Positions 35,095 through 44,455 of a stretch of 64,000 bases of DNA are shown here, piece by piece. Below the pieces are notes generated by a model. That model was given only the letters and a program-made list of their open reading frames with translations. It did no database searches and had not been told where the DNA came from. The stretch is from Fibrisoma montanum (lineage in GTDB: Bacteria > Bacteroidota > Bacteroidia > Cytophagales > Spirosomataceae): the NCBI RefSeq assembly GCF_003583365.1, contig NZ_QXED01000006.1, forward strand, positions 310,001-374,000, read 5' to 3'. Within the stretch, counting starts at the first letter, position 1. Every line of letters begins with the position of its first letter. The position numbers and the translations under genes are program-made.

Positions 35095-36303
35095 TCAATG
35101 TACGCCTGCCCGACGGGGTTTCAGCCCAAACAGCACCCGTGTTATACGAAACGGACGAATCAGCAACAGGTAGATGGCTATTGAAACCAGGCCCGAGGTT
35201 AAACTGACAACCAGAAAGCCATCGTAAACCCCCAGGCTGGTTTTCAGGATGTAGTAGCCGATAACGACGATGACCGTCTGGTGCAGAATGTAGAATGGAT
35301 AAACCGCTTCGGTCAGGTGTGGTAAGATGGGACGGTTTACGTTCAGGTAACGGTATCCATACGCTACCGTCATCAATACCGAAAACCAGGTCAAGCCCAG
35401 TTTGTCGAAACTGAATAGCGTCGTAAGCAGCACCGAATCATCAATGCGGTTGTAGCCCAGCGCCAAAGGAGCCGCGTACAGGATGCAGGTACAGATCAGC
35501 GTGGCTACCACAAAGTATCGGCGTTGGTCCGTAATCGTCTGCCAGAAGCTCGGCCGGCTGATCAATACATAACCCAGCCAGAACAGAATCAGGTTTTTCA
35601 TAAAATACGCCCAGTCGTCGGTAAGGGCATGGGTTTCATCAGGAAACAGACCACCCAGCGCTACGTCGTTCACCAGCAGAGGAACTACCAGCCACAAAGC
35701 TCCTCCTTTCCTGGCAATCAGCCGGCCAATGCGGTCGATGAAGCGTTGTCCACGTTCCGTGTTTAGAAACCAGAACACCGGAATGCTCAGAATAGCATAA
35801 TGGAACAGGTAGGCAACGAACCATAAGTGATGCCAGCTAAAGGCCCCACCCGTTCCACCATCTTTGTACGATTCGAACGCAAAAACGTTTGGGTAAAATT
35901 CAGCGTAACTACCCACGAAACGTCCACGAAACAGCCATTCGTAATAAATCTGGGGAGGTACAATCACGAATATGCCGAATACGACCGGAATGAAAAGCCG
36001 CTGAAAACGCTCGCCAGCGTATTTGCCATAGGACCTTTTACGGAGAGCGAAGAAGCTGCCTGCCCCGGAAATGAAAAACAGCAGTGGCATCCGCCAGTTA
36101 TGAAGCCAGCGCATAATCTGCTCAAATACAGGGCTGGTTTCCTTGCTCTGTATGTGCCAGCCCCAGCTCACGTACATCATACCGGTATGATAAAAGAGGA
36201 GGGTGATGATCGCAATTATACGCAGCCAGTCCAGGTCGTACCGTCGACCTGAACCAAGCAATGAATGGGATAAGATGGGAGGATTTGTGGAAGCCGTGAC
36301 CAT
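35095..36303 (-). CDS. Acyltransferase family 3 membrane protein
   Basis: A 402-residue protein from the ATG at 36303; a TTG at 36351 is less likely. It has about ten transmembrane helices. RYDLDWLRIIAIITLLFYHTG contains the catalytic-type His of this family, and RMPLLFFISGAGSFFALRKR follows. It probably O-acylates a sugar or other envelope component at the membrane. It is convergent with the glycosyltransferase and follows the AraC-type gene on the same strand. Confidence 0.88.
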   Translation of the reverse strand: MVTASTNPPILSHSLLGSGRRYDLDWLRIIAIITLLFYHTGMMYVSWGWHIQSKETSPVFEQIMRWLHNWRMPLLFFISGAGSFFALRKRSYGKYAGERFQRLFIPVVFGIFVIVPPQIYYEWLFRGRFVGSYAEFYPNVFAFESYKDGGTGGAFSWHHLWFVAYLFHYAILSIPVFWFLNTERGQRFIDRIGRLIARKGGALWLVVPLLVNDVALGGLFPDETHALTDDWAYFMKNLILFWLGYVLISRPSFWQTITDQRRYFVVATLICTCILYAAPLALGYNRIDDSVLLTTLFSFDKLGLTWFSVLMTVAYGYRYLNVNRPILPHLTEAVYPFYILHQTVIVVIGYYILKTSLGVYDGFLVVSLTSGLVSIAIYLLLIRPFRITRVLFGLKPRRAGVH

Positions 36304-36380
36304 TTTTGTGGGGATTTGAATGATGCACAAAAGTGGCCCTCGCAACCGCAAAAAAACCTATTTTCCGATAATTATGAAGT

Positions 36381-37562
36381 TCATGCCGACCGGGACGAAG
36401 TTGCAGCAGCCCGAAACTGGGCGGGGGTCTGGCCGGTAATGCGTTTAAATGCCGTGTGGAATGCTGATGTAGAGTTGTACCCCACCCGTTCGGCTATCTC
36501 ATCAATCTTGAGGTGTGCGGTAGCCGGGTCCCGAAGCAGAGCCTGGGCTTCCCGAATACGGTAATCAGCCATCATGTCAAAAAAACTCTGCCGCAACCTG
36601 TCGTTGAGCAACTGCGAAAGGAGGTGTGGGGTGGTGTTCAGCTGCGCAGCCAGCCTGGGCAGCGACAAATCGCTTTGCAGATACGGCTTTTCATCGGCCA
36701 TCAGGCGGTTTAGCTTCTGCAGAACCGCTTCTTCCATTTCCTCCGAGATGGATGACTTCTCGTACTTTTTCCGGGATTCGCCGACTGCCTCGGCTTCCTT
36801 CGCGGGCGGTTCAGATTGAAAAAAGCTGGAACCCCGCATCACCAGAAAGCTGGTTACGTAAATCGTCAGGGCTATGTACGATGCCAGCAGATGATCCCCC
36901 AGGTCGTTGTAAAACTGCGGCTTCACAACGACGATCAGCACCGGCACCAACGCAAACAACCAGCTTAGGTACCGCAGCATCGGTAATCGGGCTGCGGTTT
37001 GCGTAGCGACGGACTTCCCTGCTCGCCGAATGGTCAGCAGGGCCATCACTGCATAAATCACGCAACTCACCAGGGTCAGCTCATTGATTAAATGCCGAAT
37101 GCCCGTAAAATCCTCGTCCAGATACGATCCGGAGGGCACGTACATGATTTCAGGGTGCCAGGAGTCGATGTATGAGTTGTATTTGAATTCCGGAGGCTGA
37201 TAGACCCAGGTCACGGCATTGACCAGCCAGATCGCAAATGGCAGTAAATGCCACCCCCAGCGCCGGGGCAGTCGCTGATAAATGCGGCTGAATACGTAGC
37301 AGTAAAACAATGGCCCCAGCACAAAATTGAACGGCTCAGCCAGATCGACCGTCCACAAGACCTGGAATGTGTAGTTGGTGTAGTTGAGAAAAATTTCGGC
37401 ACTGATGGCCGATAGAGCCAGATTAAACCACCCCAGACACCGGTTGGCCACCATTCGCCCCCGGCTGCCGGTCAGGAAAAACAAGCCCAGAAACAGACCT
37501 TGTGCTACTCCAAGCAGGATAATTACAGCGAACAGATCAAGGTTTGGGGGCAGTGTACGCAT
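36381..37562 (-). CDS. Membrane-bound AraC family regulator
   Basis: A 393-residue protein with about seven transmembrane helices in the first 250 residues and an AraC-type DNA-binding domain at the C-terminus (about 290-390; LSLPRLAAQLNTTPHLLSQLL and KIDEIAERVGYNSTSAFHTAFK with two HTH motifs). Such fusions sense an envelope or extracellular signal and act on nearby genes. The acyltransferase gene 77 bp downstream is a likely target, by position only. Confidence 0.88.
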   Translation of the reverse strand: MRTLPPNLDLFAVIILLGVAQGLFLGLFFLTGSRGRMVANRCLGWFNLALSAISAEIFLNYTNYTFQVLWTVDLAEPFNFVLGPLFYCYVFSRIYQRLPRRWGWHLLPFAIWLVNAVTWVYQPPEFKYNSYIDSWHPEIMYVPSGSYLDEDFTGIRHLINELTLVSCVIYAVMALLTIRRAGKSVATQTAARLPMLRYLSWLFALVPVLIVVVKPQFYNDLGDHLLASYIALTIYVTSFLVMRGSSFFQSEPPAKEAEAVGESRKKYEKSSISEEMEEAVLQKLNRLMADEKPYLQSDLSLPRLAAQLNTTPHLLSQLLNDRLRQSFFDMMADYRIREAQALLRDPATAHLKIDEIAERVGYNSTSAFHTAFKRITGQTPAQFRAAATSSRSA

Positions 37563-37587
37563 GAAAATCGAAGATAACCGCTCTAAA

Positions 37588-37625
37588 TTACAAAAGCGGG
37601 CGGTTTAAACCGCCCGCTTTTGTAA
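37588..37625 (-). terminator. Terminator of sppA
   Basis: A perfect 38-bp palindrome with a GC-rich core (GCGGGCGG) flanked by short A and T runs. It lies 16 bp beyond the sppA stop. On the minus strand the stem is followed by TTTTGTAATTT. It probably works in both directions. Confidence 0.8.
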
Positions 37626-37640
37626 ACGACTTGCCTGGTC

Positions 37641-39410
37641 TTAGCGAATATCGACGTCAAACGGGAGCCGCATCTGAATCCCCTCCATTGTGCGGAGCTT
37701 CTTTAGATACTTGACGTAAGGCGCCAATTCACCGAGTTGGGTTTGAATGTGAGCATCTTCGCTATCGCTGAACGAGCTGAACAACTGCTCAATGAATTCC
37801 TTCTTGCGGGGCTGGTACCGCACGCGGTAGTCACCTTCTTTGAGTTTGGCCGACTGAGCCGCAACTTTGATAGCATCGTCGAGGCCACCCAACTGATCGA
37901 CCAGTCCGATTGCTTTGGCCTGCTGACCCGTCCAGACGCGCCCGCCCGCAATGGCTTTCACGCTGTCGATGGGCAGTTTGCGGCCGTTGGCTACCTTCGT
38001 CGTAAAGATGCGGTAGAACCGGTCGGTACCGCGCTGGAGCACCTGCTTCTGAAACGGCGTCATCTCGTGCGTAACGGCCGGGAAGTCGGCGTTCGTGTTG
38101 GTTTTCACCCGGTCGTACGTAATACCGAGCTTATCTTTAAAGAACGTTTCGGTATTGAACAGCAACGAAAACACACCGATCGATCCCGTTATGGTGTTCG
38201 GTTCGGCAATGATCCGGTTGCAGCTCATAAGCATGTAATAACCGCCCGAAGCCGCGTAGTCGGACATGGAGCCGATAACCGGTTTTACTTTTCGGGCCAG
38301 TTCCACTTCCCGATACATGGCGTCGGATGCCTGACCACTCCCTCCGCCCGAGTTAACGCGGAGTACGATGGCTTTCACTTTTTCATCGAGCCGGGCTTTG
38401 CGCAGTTCTTCAATTACCGTTTCCGAACCGATGGTTCCTTCACCACTCTCGCCGTCGGTGATGTCGCCCGACGCCACAATCACCGCAATCCGGTTTCGGC
38501 TACTGCCCAGTTCAGCATCGGGTTTGTTGGCATCTTCGTACTTACCGAGCGAGACGTAATTGATCTTTTTCTTTTCGTCGATGCCCAGTTGTTTCCGGAT
38601 CTGACTTTCAAACTCGTCCTGATAGCCTACGTTGGTGATCAGCTTAGTACGCAGCGCATCTTCAGGCTCTTCAATTCGCAGGTTGTCGGCGTATTGCTTC
38701 AGCGAGTCCACGCGTACTTTCCGGCTCTCAGCCACCTTCACGAGCATGTGGTTGTTCACCGAGTTCAGAAACGACGACACCTGAAGCCGGTTTGGTTCAC
38801 TCATGTTGTCGCGGACAAACGGCTCAATGGCGCTCTTGAACTCGCCTACGCGGAAAATTTCCGGCTTCACGCCGAGTTTCTCCAGCGTACCTTTGAAAAA
38901 CGTCAGTTCGGCGTTCAGGCCGTTCCACTCCAGACCACCGGTTGGGGTGATGTAGATTTTGTCAGCGACCGACGCCACGTAGTAGCCTTTCTCGGTTATG
39001 TTTTCACCGAAGGCGTACACAAACTTTTTCGAGGTTTTAAAATCGATCAGGGCGTTACGCACTTCCTCCAGCGACGCCCAGCCACCCTGTGGGTATTCAC
39101 TTTGCAGATAAATACCTTTGATGTTATCGTCTTCCTTGGCTGCTTTAAGGGCCTGTTTGAGTTCAACCAGGCCAATTACGTCGCCTGTCGAACTAAATGG
39201 TCCAAATCCGTTGAAAGGGTTATCAACGCTACGTTCTTCAATGGGGCTGTTCAGGTTAAGCTTCAACACCGAATTCTCTTTCACTGTGGTTTTCCGGTCG
39301 GCCGTCGACGAAATTGCCGATCCGATGCCGATTAACAGCAGAAATCCAACAATTGAGAACAGTAACAGGCCTACAATCGTGGCCAGTACGTATTTAAAAA
39401 ACTGTCGCAT
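37641..39410 (-). CDS. sppA: Signal peptide peptidase SppA, long (67K) type
   Basis: Membrane-anchored serine protease that degrades cleaved signal peptides in the periplasm. The 589 residues include one N-terminal transmembrane helix (about 7-33) and two tandem SppA domains. The Ser/Lys dyad fits GEFKSAIEP with Lys192 in the first domain and YAASGGYY with Ser388 in the second, in line with the E. coli enzyme. The motif NSGGGSGQASD precedes the Ser. Confidence 0.94.
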   Translation of the reverse strand: MRQFFKYVLATIVGLLLFSIVGFLLLIGIGSAISSTADRKTTVKENSVLKLNLNSPIEERSVDNPFNGFGPFSSTGDVIGLVELKQALKAAKEDDNIKGIYLQSEYPQGGWASLEEVRNALIDFKTSKKFVYAFGENITEKGYYVASVADKIYITPTGGLEWNGLNAELTFFKGTLEKLGVKPEIFRVGEFKSAIEPFVRDNMSEPNRLQVSSFLNSVNNHMLVKVAESRKVRVDSLKQYADNLRIEEPEDALRTKLITNVGYQDEFESQIRKQLGIDEKKKINYVSLGKYEDANKPDAELGSSRNRIAVIVASGDITDGESGEGTIGSETVIEELRKARLDEKVKAIVLRVNSGGGSGQASDAMYREVELARKVKPVIGSMSDYAASGGYYMLMSCNRIIAEPNTITGSIGVFSLLFNTETFFKDKLGITYDRVKTNTNADFPAVTHEMTPFQKQVLQRGTDRFYRIFTTKVANGRKLPIDSVKAIAGGRVWTGQQAKAIGLVDQLGGLDDAIKVAAQSAKLKEGDYRVRYQPRKKEFIEQLFSSFSDSEDAHIQTQLGELAPYVKYLKKLRTMEGIQMRLPFDVDIR

Positions 39411-39533
39411 GTATGGGTTTTACGCGTTGGTTAATCATTGGATGAATAACAAAAGTAAGAGCACTTTATGCGTCACATTATGCAAAAAATGTTGAATGTA
39501 CAATATGGCGGATAAATGGTACCAAACAAAATA

Positions 39534-39551
39534 GCCCGGCGTTAGCCGGGC
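39534..39551 (-). terminator. Terminator of ppa
   Basis: GCCCGGC pairs with GCCGGGC around a 4-nt loop, followed on the minus strand by TATTTTGTTT. It lies 58 bp beyond the ppa stop. Confidence 0.7.
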
Positions 39552-39609
39552 CAGTTGATAGTCAGTGCCAATTGGTTGTTGCCGTACGTTCTGAACGGCA
39601 GGTAATCCA

Positions 39610-40257
39610 TTACGAAGGCATTTCGGCGTAATCCTCCATAGACGTCCGAATCACCTCAAGGGCTTCGTCGCGGCCGTAGATGCTGGCCAGTTCCATGATT
39701 TCGGGTTCACCCGGCAAGTTCTTATAGGTCAGGAAATAGTGACGCAGGCGCTTGACCACCGCTTCCGGCAGTTCACTCAGTTCCCGATACTGACCATACA
39801 TGGCGTCTCCTTTCAGAACGGCAATAATTTTGTCGTCAGCCTCACCTTTGTCGATCAGCCGGAAGCCACCGATGGGAATAGCCTGCAACAGAATGTCGCC
39901 GTGGGTAATTTCGCGCTCGGTCAAGACGCAGATGTCCAGCGGGTCACCATCGCCCATTTCGACCAGCCGACCCGACCGCTCCGAGGCCAGTTGAGCAATC
40001 CGATCGCCACAGTACGTCCGGGGCACGAAGCCGTACAGGGCCGGAATAATATTTGAATACTGCTGCGGGCGGTCAATCTTGAGGTAGCCCGACTCTTTGT
40101 CAATTTCGTACTTGACGGTATCGGTCGGTACAATTTCAATGAAGGCCGTAATAATTTCAGGAGCATTCTCGCCCGCCGAGATACCATGCCAGGGATGCGC
40201 TTTTGAAGGGGTTTTAGCCATTAGATCCAGTTGAGTAACGTCAAACTGTGCTTGCAT
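39610..40257 (-). CDS. ppa: Inorganic pyrophosphatase
   Basis: Cleaves pyrophosphate to phosphate in the cytoplasm, driving biosynthetic reactions. It has 215 residues of the family I fold. The signature GDGDPLDICVL provides the aspartate metal ligands; KYEIDKESGYLKIDR and KGDAMYGQYRELSEL are further active-site parts. Residues 1-30 are an N-terminal extension. The 5' region holds a very long perfect hairpin. Confidence 0.95.
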   Translation of the reverse strand: MQAQFDVTQLDLMAKTPSKAHPWHGISAGENAPEIITAFIEIVPTDTVKYEIDKESGYLKIDRPQQYSNIIPALYGFVPRTYCGDRIAQLASERSGRLVEMGDGDPLDICVLTEREITHGDILLQAIPIGGFRLIDKGEADDKIIAVLKGDAMYGQYRELSELPEAVVKRLRHYFLTYKNLPGEPEIMELASIYGRDEALEVIRTSMEDYAEMPS

Positions 40258-40312
40258 ACGATTTTAAAGAAAAAACTGTAAAAATCTTGGTTTATCAGGT
40301 TGCTTAAACGCA

Positions 40313-40371
40313 CATTCCGCCCCTGCTTTATCAATTTGCGTTACGCAAATTGATAAAGCAGGGGCGGAATG
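40313..40371. repeat. Perfect hairpin with 28-bp arms upstream of ppa
   Basis: The arms 40313-40340 and 40344-40371 are exact reverse complements around a TTA loop. The stem is GC-rich outside (TTCCGCCCCTGC) and AT-rich inside. No poly-T follows on either side. -7-like boxes (TATTTTTG on the minus strand at 40383-40390) lie upstream of ppa beyond it, so it may be inside the ppa leader; it could also stop the glycosyltransferase transcript. A REP-like or recently duplicated element is possible. Confidence 0.85.
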
Positions 40372-40422
40372 GCTATACGTGTCAAAAATACAAAGTTACA
40401 TCGACAACAGCCGTTTTTATTT

Positions 40423-41415
40423 TTAAACGGAGACGTTGTCGGCAAAGCCGATCCGCTCGGCAATCTGGAAATCGGCCGTTTTATGCTGATTCTGCCGCAC
40501 AAGCATTTCGCCTAGGAAGCCGGTCAGAAACAACTGTACACCAAGAATAATCGCGACCAGCGCCAGAAAAAACAGCGGATTGTCCGTGACGTTGCGGTAA
40601 CGGATCTGGTGGGCGATGTTGTACAGTTTCTCACCGATCAGGTACGTCGTCAGGACCGTACCGACAAAGAACGACAACGTACCCAGCCCGCCGAACAGGT
40701 GCATGGGGCGTTTGCTGAACCGGTGTACGAACGCAATGACCAGAACGTCGAGAAAGCCGTTGATAAACCGCTCCAGGCCGAATTTGGTGCTACCGTATTT
40801 ACGGGCCCGGTGCTGCACCACTTTCTCCCCGATTTTCCGAAAGCCGTTCCAGTTGGCTACAATGGGCAGGTTGCGGTGCATATCGCCGTAGAGCGTGGGG
40901 GCAATGGATTTGACGACTTTCTGCTTATAAGCTTTCAGGCCGCAGTTGAAGTCGTGCAGCTGAACGCCCGAAATCCAGCGCGATACGCCGTTAAACAGTT
41001 TGGTCGGCAGGGTCTTGCTGAGGGGATCGTAGCGTTTCTGCTTCCAGCCCGACACGAGGTCATACCCCTCCTGCGTAATCAGCCGGTACAGTTCCGGTAT
41101 CTCGTCGGGGCTATCCTGCAGGTCGGCATCCATCGTAATAACGACCTGTCCCCGTGCGGCCAGAAAACCGGTTTGCAGGGCGGCCGTTTTCCCGTAGTTG
41201 CGGTTGAACCGGATGGCCCGGACGTGCGCATCAACGCTCGCCAGTTGTTCGATCACATCCCAGGAGTTGTCGGTACTGCCGTCGTCGATGAACAGAATTT
41301 CGTAGGTATACTGTTGTTCCGTCGCGACCCGCGTGATCCAGTCGTGCAGTTCGGGCAGCGACTCATCTTCATTCAGCAGCGGGATAAGGACGGTAAGTTG
41401 CAAGGTGTCAGTCAT
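40423..41415 (-). CDS. Family 2 glycosyltransferase, polyprenyl-phosphate type
   Basis: A 330-residue protein. The GT-A domain has LIPLLNEDESLPEL, IDDGSTDNSW, DADLQDSPDE and the NCGLKAYKQKVV stretch. Two transmembrane helices follow at about 235-260 and 278-300. This arrangement is that of dolichol- or undecaprenyl-phosphate sugar transferases such as DPMS and ArnC, which load a sugar on a lipid carrier at the inner face of the membrane. The sugar is unknown. Confidence 0.9.
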   Translation of the reverse strand: MTDTLQLTVLIPLLNEDESLPELHDWITRVATEQQYTYEILFIDDGSTDNSWDVIEQLASVDAHVRAIRFNRNYGKTAALQTGFLAARGQVVITMDADLQDSPDEIPELYRLITQEGYDLVSGWKQKRYDPLSKTLPTKLFNGVSRWISGVQLHDFNCGLKAYKQKVVKSIAPTLYGDMHRNLPIVANWNGFRKIGEKVVQHRARKYGSTKFGLERFINGFLDVLVIAFVHRFSKRPMHLFGGLGTLSFFVGTVLTTYLIGEKLYNIAHQIRYRNVTDNPLFFLALVAIILGVQLFLTGFLGEMLVRQNQHKTADFQIAERIGFADNVSV

Positions 41416-41488
41416 GAATGTATCTCCACCGGAGACAAACTATAAACGCAAAGTTCGCAAGGATTCGCGCAAGGGCTGCAACAACTCA

Positions 41489-42187
41489 TCAGAAAATCAA
41501 ATAAAACGGCTGTAGCAGCGCCCGGAACGCAGCCGTGTACGTCCGGCCGTCCGGCTCATAGATGTCCAGCGTTTCGTCGGTAACGGCCTCAGCGCCATAC
41601 CTCAGGCCGGAAATAAGTCGAAAAACCGGCTTGCGGGCGTGGTGCCGCAGGTGTAATCGCCTGAATGGCCGCAGGTTCATTGCTTCAGCCAGTTGGGTTA
41701 GCACGCCCATCTCGTAAGGCGGCAGCAGCACCCACCACTGTCCATCTGCTTTCAGTAACCGTCCGACAACCTCAATCAGTTCCGGAAACGGCAGATCATC
41801 AGTGTGCAAAGCCCGGTTGACGGCCCCATCCGGCGACCGAAGGTGATTGGTGTAGAAGGGCGGATTGGTCAGAATACGGTCGTAGCGTTTTTCCTCCCCG
41901 CCAACTGCCTGTATCCGGCTGTGAATAACCTGAATACGTTCCCCCAGTGAACTGGCGGCTACGTTCTCTGTGGCCTGACTATAAGCCGCATCGTCCAGCT
42001 CGACCGCATCGATAAAGGCATCCGGATTTCGCTGGGCTGCCATGAGTGCCAGCAGGCCCGTTCCAGTACCGATGTCAAGGATTCGGTCGGCCGTTACGTC
42101 GGCGAGGGCCCCCAGCACACAGGCGTCCGTGCAGACCTTCATAGCCGTCCGATCCTGCTGAATGGTAAATTGCTTGAAGCGGAACAT
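41489..42187 (-). CDS. trmN6: tRNA1(Val) (adenine37-N6)-methyltransferase-like
   Basis: SAM-dependent methyltransferase of 232 residues. It has FKQFTIQQDRTAMKVCTDA at the start, the SAM site LDIGTGTGLLAL, an acidic EL after strand 2, and the NPPF motif of N6-adenine methyltransferases (TNPPFY). The start codon shares one base with the stop codon of the RNase H gene (TAATG), so the two are coupled. The identification as TrmN6/YfiC is by pattern; a related modification target is possible. Confidence 0.88.
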   Translation of the reverse strand: MFRFKQFTIQQDRTAMKVCTDACVLGALADVTADRILDIGTGTGLLALMAAQRNPDAFIDAVELDDAAYSQATENVAASSLGERIQVIHSRIQAVGGEEKRYDRILTNPPFYTNHLRSPDGAVNRALHTDDLPFPELIEVVGRLLKADGQWWVLLPPYEMGVLTQLAEAMNLRPFRRLHLRHHARKPVFRLISGLRYGAEAVTDETLDIYEPDGRTYTAAFRALLQPFYLIF

Positions 42188-42819
42188 TACTTTCGGCCAA
42201 AATCAGCCGGGTTTTCGCCCCAGTATTCGGTTTCCCACTTCAATACGGGGTTGGCGAAGCGATGTGTCCGGAGCCACGTTTCGGCTCGTTCGATCAGGTC
42301 GAAGAGGATTTCGTTACGTGACGTTTCCTCCAGTTTTGTGTTTGCTTTCTTTTTGCTGACCCAGCCGATGGCCGTCCGGGAGTCGGAATACACGGGAATG
42401 TTACTCCCTTTCTGGTGCAACAGGGCCAGCGCATGCACGATCGCCAGGAATTCGCCGATATTGTTGGTCCCGTCGGCGTAGGGTCCCATGGTAAACAGCT
42501 TCTGCTTCGTGGCCAGGTATATACCCTGATATTCCATATCGCCGGTGGCGGTGTTCCAGGCCGCATCCACGACCAGACTATCCTGAATAGGGCTACCCAC
42601 CAGTTCCGACAGCTTTCCCTGTTTGGCGGGCTTTGGGGTAGCGCCAATGTGCAGATGCGGTTTTTCCTGGAACGCCTTCAGGGCCGCCGGCTTGGTATCG
42701 AATGACTTGTACAGCGCCCCATCAAAACCGGCCGTCTGGGCCTGACAGTCTTCCCAGCTATCATAAACCCCGGTTTTCCGGCCGCGCCAGACAACATAAA
42801 ATTTTGGCTTCTTCGCCAT
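42187..42819 (-). CDS. Ribonuclease H with N-terminal viroplasmin domain
   Basis: Cuts RNA in RNA-DNA hybrids. It has 210 residues. The N-terminal domain (about 5-50; KFYVVWRGRKTGVYDSWEDC) is the caulimovirus viroplasmin/RNase HI hybrid-binding fold. The catalytic DEDD residues are Asp85 (VVDAAWN), Glu123 (NIGEFLAI), Asp146 (YSDSRTA) and Asp206 (NPADFGRK). The TAATG overlap with trmN6 makes a two-gene unit. Confidence 0.92.
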   Translation of the reverse strand: MAKKPKFYVVWRGRKTGVYDSWEDCQAQTAGFDGALYKSFDTKPAALKAFQEKPHLHIGATPKPAKQGKLSELVGSPIQDSLVVDAAWNTATGDMEYQGIYLATKQKLFTMGPYADGTNNIGEFLAIVHALALLHQKGSNIPVYSDSRTAIGWVSKKKANTKLEETSRNEILFDLIERAETWLRTHRFANPVLKWETEYWGENPADFGRK

Positions 42820-42841
42820 GTAACATCAACTAAGTGATCAG

Positions 42842-42849
42842 CAAAGATA
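42842..42849 (-). promoter_or_regulatory. -7 box of the RNase H-trmN6 unit
   Basis: TATCTTTG on the minus strand, 22 bp before the RNase H ATG. A TTTTG lies 16 nt farther upstream, a shorter spacing than usual. Confidence 0.4.
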
Positions 42850-42870
42850 CGGAGCTCTCCCGAAACAAAA

Positions 42871-42898
42871 GCGGCTCTGACTACCTCGTCAGAGCCGC
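42871..42898 (-). terminator. Terminator of the MBL hydrolase gene
   Basis: GCGGCTCTGAC and GTCAGAGCCGC pair perfectly around a 6-nt loop, followed on the minus strand by TTTTGTTT. It lies 19 bp beyond the stop at 42918. Confidence 0.85.
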
Positions 42899-42917
42899 CT
42901 GGCAGGTCAGATCAGGT

Positions 42918-43907
42918 TTACTCGTCGTCATCGCTGTCGCCGGGCCAGAGCAGGTAGAGTGCCACCCCGGCCAGCAGCCCCCATCCAATAGCCCGGGCTA
43001 CGTTATACGACGTAGGGGCCGGCATATCAACGATACCGTTCTCGTCGGTAACGGCCGGCTGTTTTACGTACCGCCCTTCCGACGGAATCGACATAGCTTC
43101 AAAATCATGCGCCAGCCGGTTCAATCCGACCTGAAGGTCCAGACCGCGTACGGATACGCCGTGTCCGACGCCCGCAGCCGCCGGATTCAGATTATTCAGC
43201 TTCGTTACCGATGCTTTGGCGGCCTGCCAGTCGATGGTAAAGTAAGCCGGTGGTCCGTGGAACTCCTGCCGTTGCGACGCAACAGCCGTCACCGAATTCT
43301 GATCGGTCGTAATGAACGCATCACCGGCAATCAACGTCCGGTCGCTATCACGAAACAGCGAGATATGACCGGGGGCGTGACCAGGGGTGTGAATCACCCG
43401 CCAGCCGGCCAGTTCCGGAATCTCAGCACCGTCGTCGATGGTCCGAAGACGGTCGCCCAGATCGGTAGGGCTCGTCGGGAACATCCACGACATATACGCC
43501 ATGGCCCCACCACCAATTGCCGGGTCCGGTGGTGGATAATGTGATTTGCCACGTAAAAACGGCGTTTCCAGCGTATGAGCGTAGACGGGCACATCCCACT
43601 CTTTCAACAGTCCTTTCAGCGCTCCGGTGTGATCAAAGTGACCATGGGTCAGTACAATAGCCTGCGGTTTGGCACCGGGCCCATACAATTCTTCGGCTCG
43701 TTTTCTGATTTGGCCCGCATAGCCCGGCAATCCAGCATCGACCAGCACCCAGGGATTGCCGGGGCCGGGCGTACCGATGAAGAATACGTTTACGAACAGG
43801 ATTTTCATGCCCCGAACGTCGTCGGTTACGTCGTAGGGGTTCATAGGCATCCCACTTGCATCAGGCGTTTCGGCCACGGGCCGATCAGCAATTGGCGTTG
43901 TTTCCAT
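42918..43907 (-). CDS. MBL fold metallohydrolase with C-terminal membrane anchor
   Basis: A 329-residue protein from the ATG at 43907. The metallo-beta-lactamase motifs are THGHFDHTG, a TPGHAPGH stretch, GDAF and a later GHG. A single hydrophobic helix lies near the C-terminus (ARAIGWGLLAGVALYLLW), followed by an acidic tail, so it may be anchored in the membrane with the hydrolase domain in the cytoplasm. The substrate is unknown; the family includes thioesterases and lactonases. Confidence 0.85.
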   Translation of the reverse strand: METTPIADRPVAETPDASGMPMNPYDVTDDVRGMKILFVNVFFIGTPGPGNPWVLVDAGLPGYAGQIRKRAEELYGPGAKPQAIVLTHGHFDHTGALKGLLKEWDVPVYAHTLETPFLRGKSHYPPPDPAIGGGAMAYMSWMFPTSPTDLGDRLRTIDDGAEIPELAGWRVIHTPGHAPGHISLFRDSDRTLIAGDAFITTDQNSVTAVASQRQEFHGPPAYFTIDWQAAKASVTKLNNLNPAAAGVGHGVSVRGLDLQVGLNRLAHDFEAMSIPSEGRYVKQPAVTDENGIVDMPAPTSYNVARAIGWGLLAGVALYLLWPGDSDDDE

Positions 43908-44036
43908 AACGTTTGGCGTCAATGAGTTTATAACATGACGTAACGGTGGGCTGGTTGGAATGTTCAATACTCCAAGCCAATGGCCTACTTGCGAAGTAGA
44001 GTGTAGAACAAAGGAGAAAAGTTATACTCCCGCCGG

Positions 44037-44441
44037 TCAACCTTTCCGCACTAAGCCCAGCAGGAAGATAAGCGTCCAGACCACCGTCCGCGACCAGTTG
44101 ACCTGAATCAGCCGTTCGATGGTGTCTGATACGTTCATCCCGGCGCCAAGCTGGTTATGCAGCGGCACCGCCTGAAACGCCGTCGAGAACCAGGTAAACC
44201 CCACCAGCAAAGCCGAAATCAAGGCCAGCCACGAAAAGCGACTGACTACCTCCCACCCTATCACGGCCACCTGCGCCAGCATAAGCGGTCCGACTACCAG
44301 CGTAATCAGGGTGGTGTATTTCGGGTGCCAGATGGCCAGTTGTTCCGGACTCATGTACCGAAAGCTCGGATAGATGATCAGTTGCACGAGCCAGATCAGC
44401 ACAACCAAACCAAAATCCACGACGAGTCGGGCGGTAGGCAT
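44037..44441 (-). CDS. Small four-helix membrane protein
   Basis: A 134-residue protein with four transmembrane helices and conserved-looking IWLVQLIIYPSF and NW..TVVW stretches, similar in outline to DUF1772. No function is known. It lies 14 bp after the DinB-type pseudogene on the same strand. Confidence 0.65.
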   Translation of the reverse strand: MPTARLVVDFGLVVLIWLVQLIIYPSFRYMSPEQLAIWHPKYTTLITLVVGPLMLAQVAVIGWEVVSRFSWLALISALLVGFTWFSTAFQAVPLHNQLGAGMNVSDTIERLIQVNWSRTVVWTLIFLLGLVRKG

Positions 44442-44455
44442 AGTTTAATGAGAAG

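Noticed and set aside
37737-39335. Long open frame (532 codons) on the plus strand opposite sppA
   Set aside because: It lies entirely opposite a well-supported gene, has no recognisable domain, and long antisense frames are common in GC-rich coding DNA.
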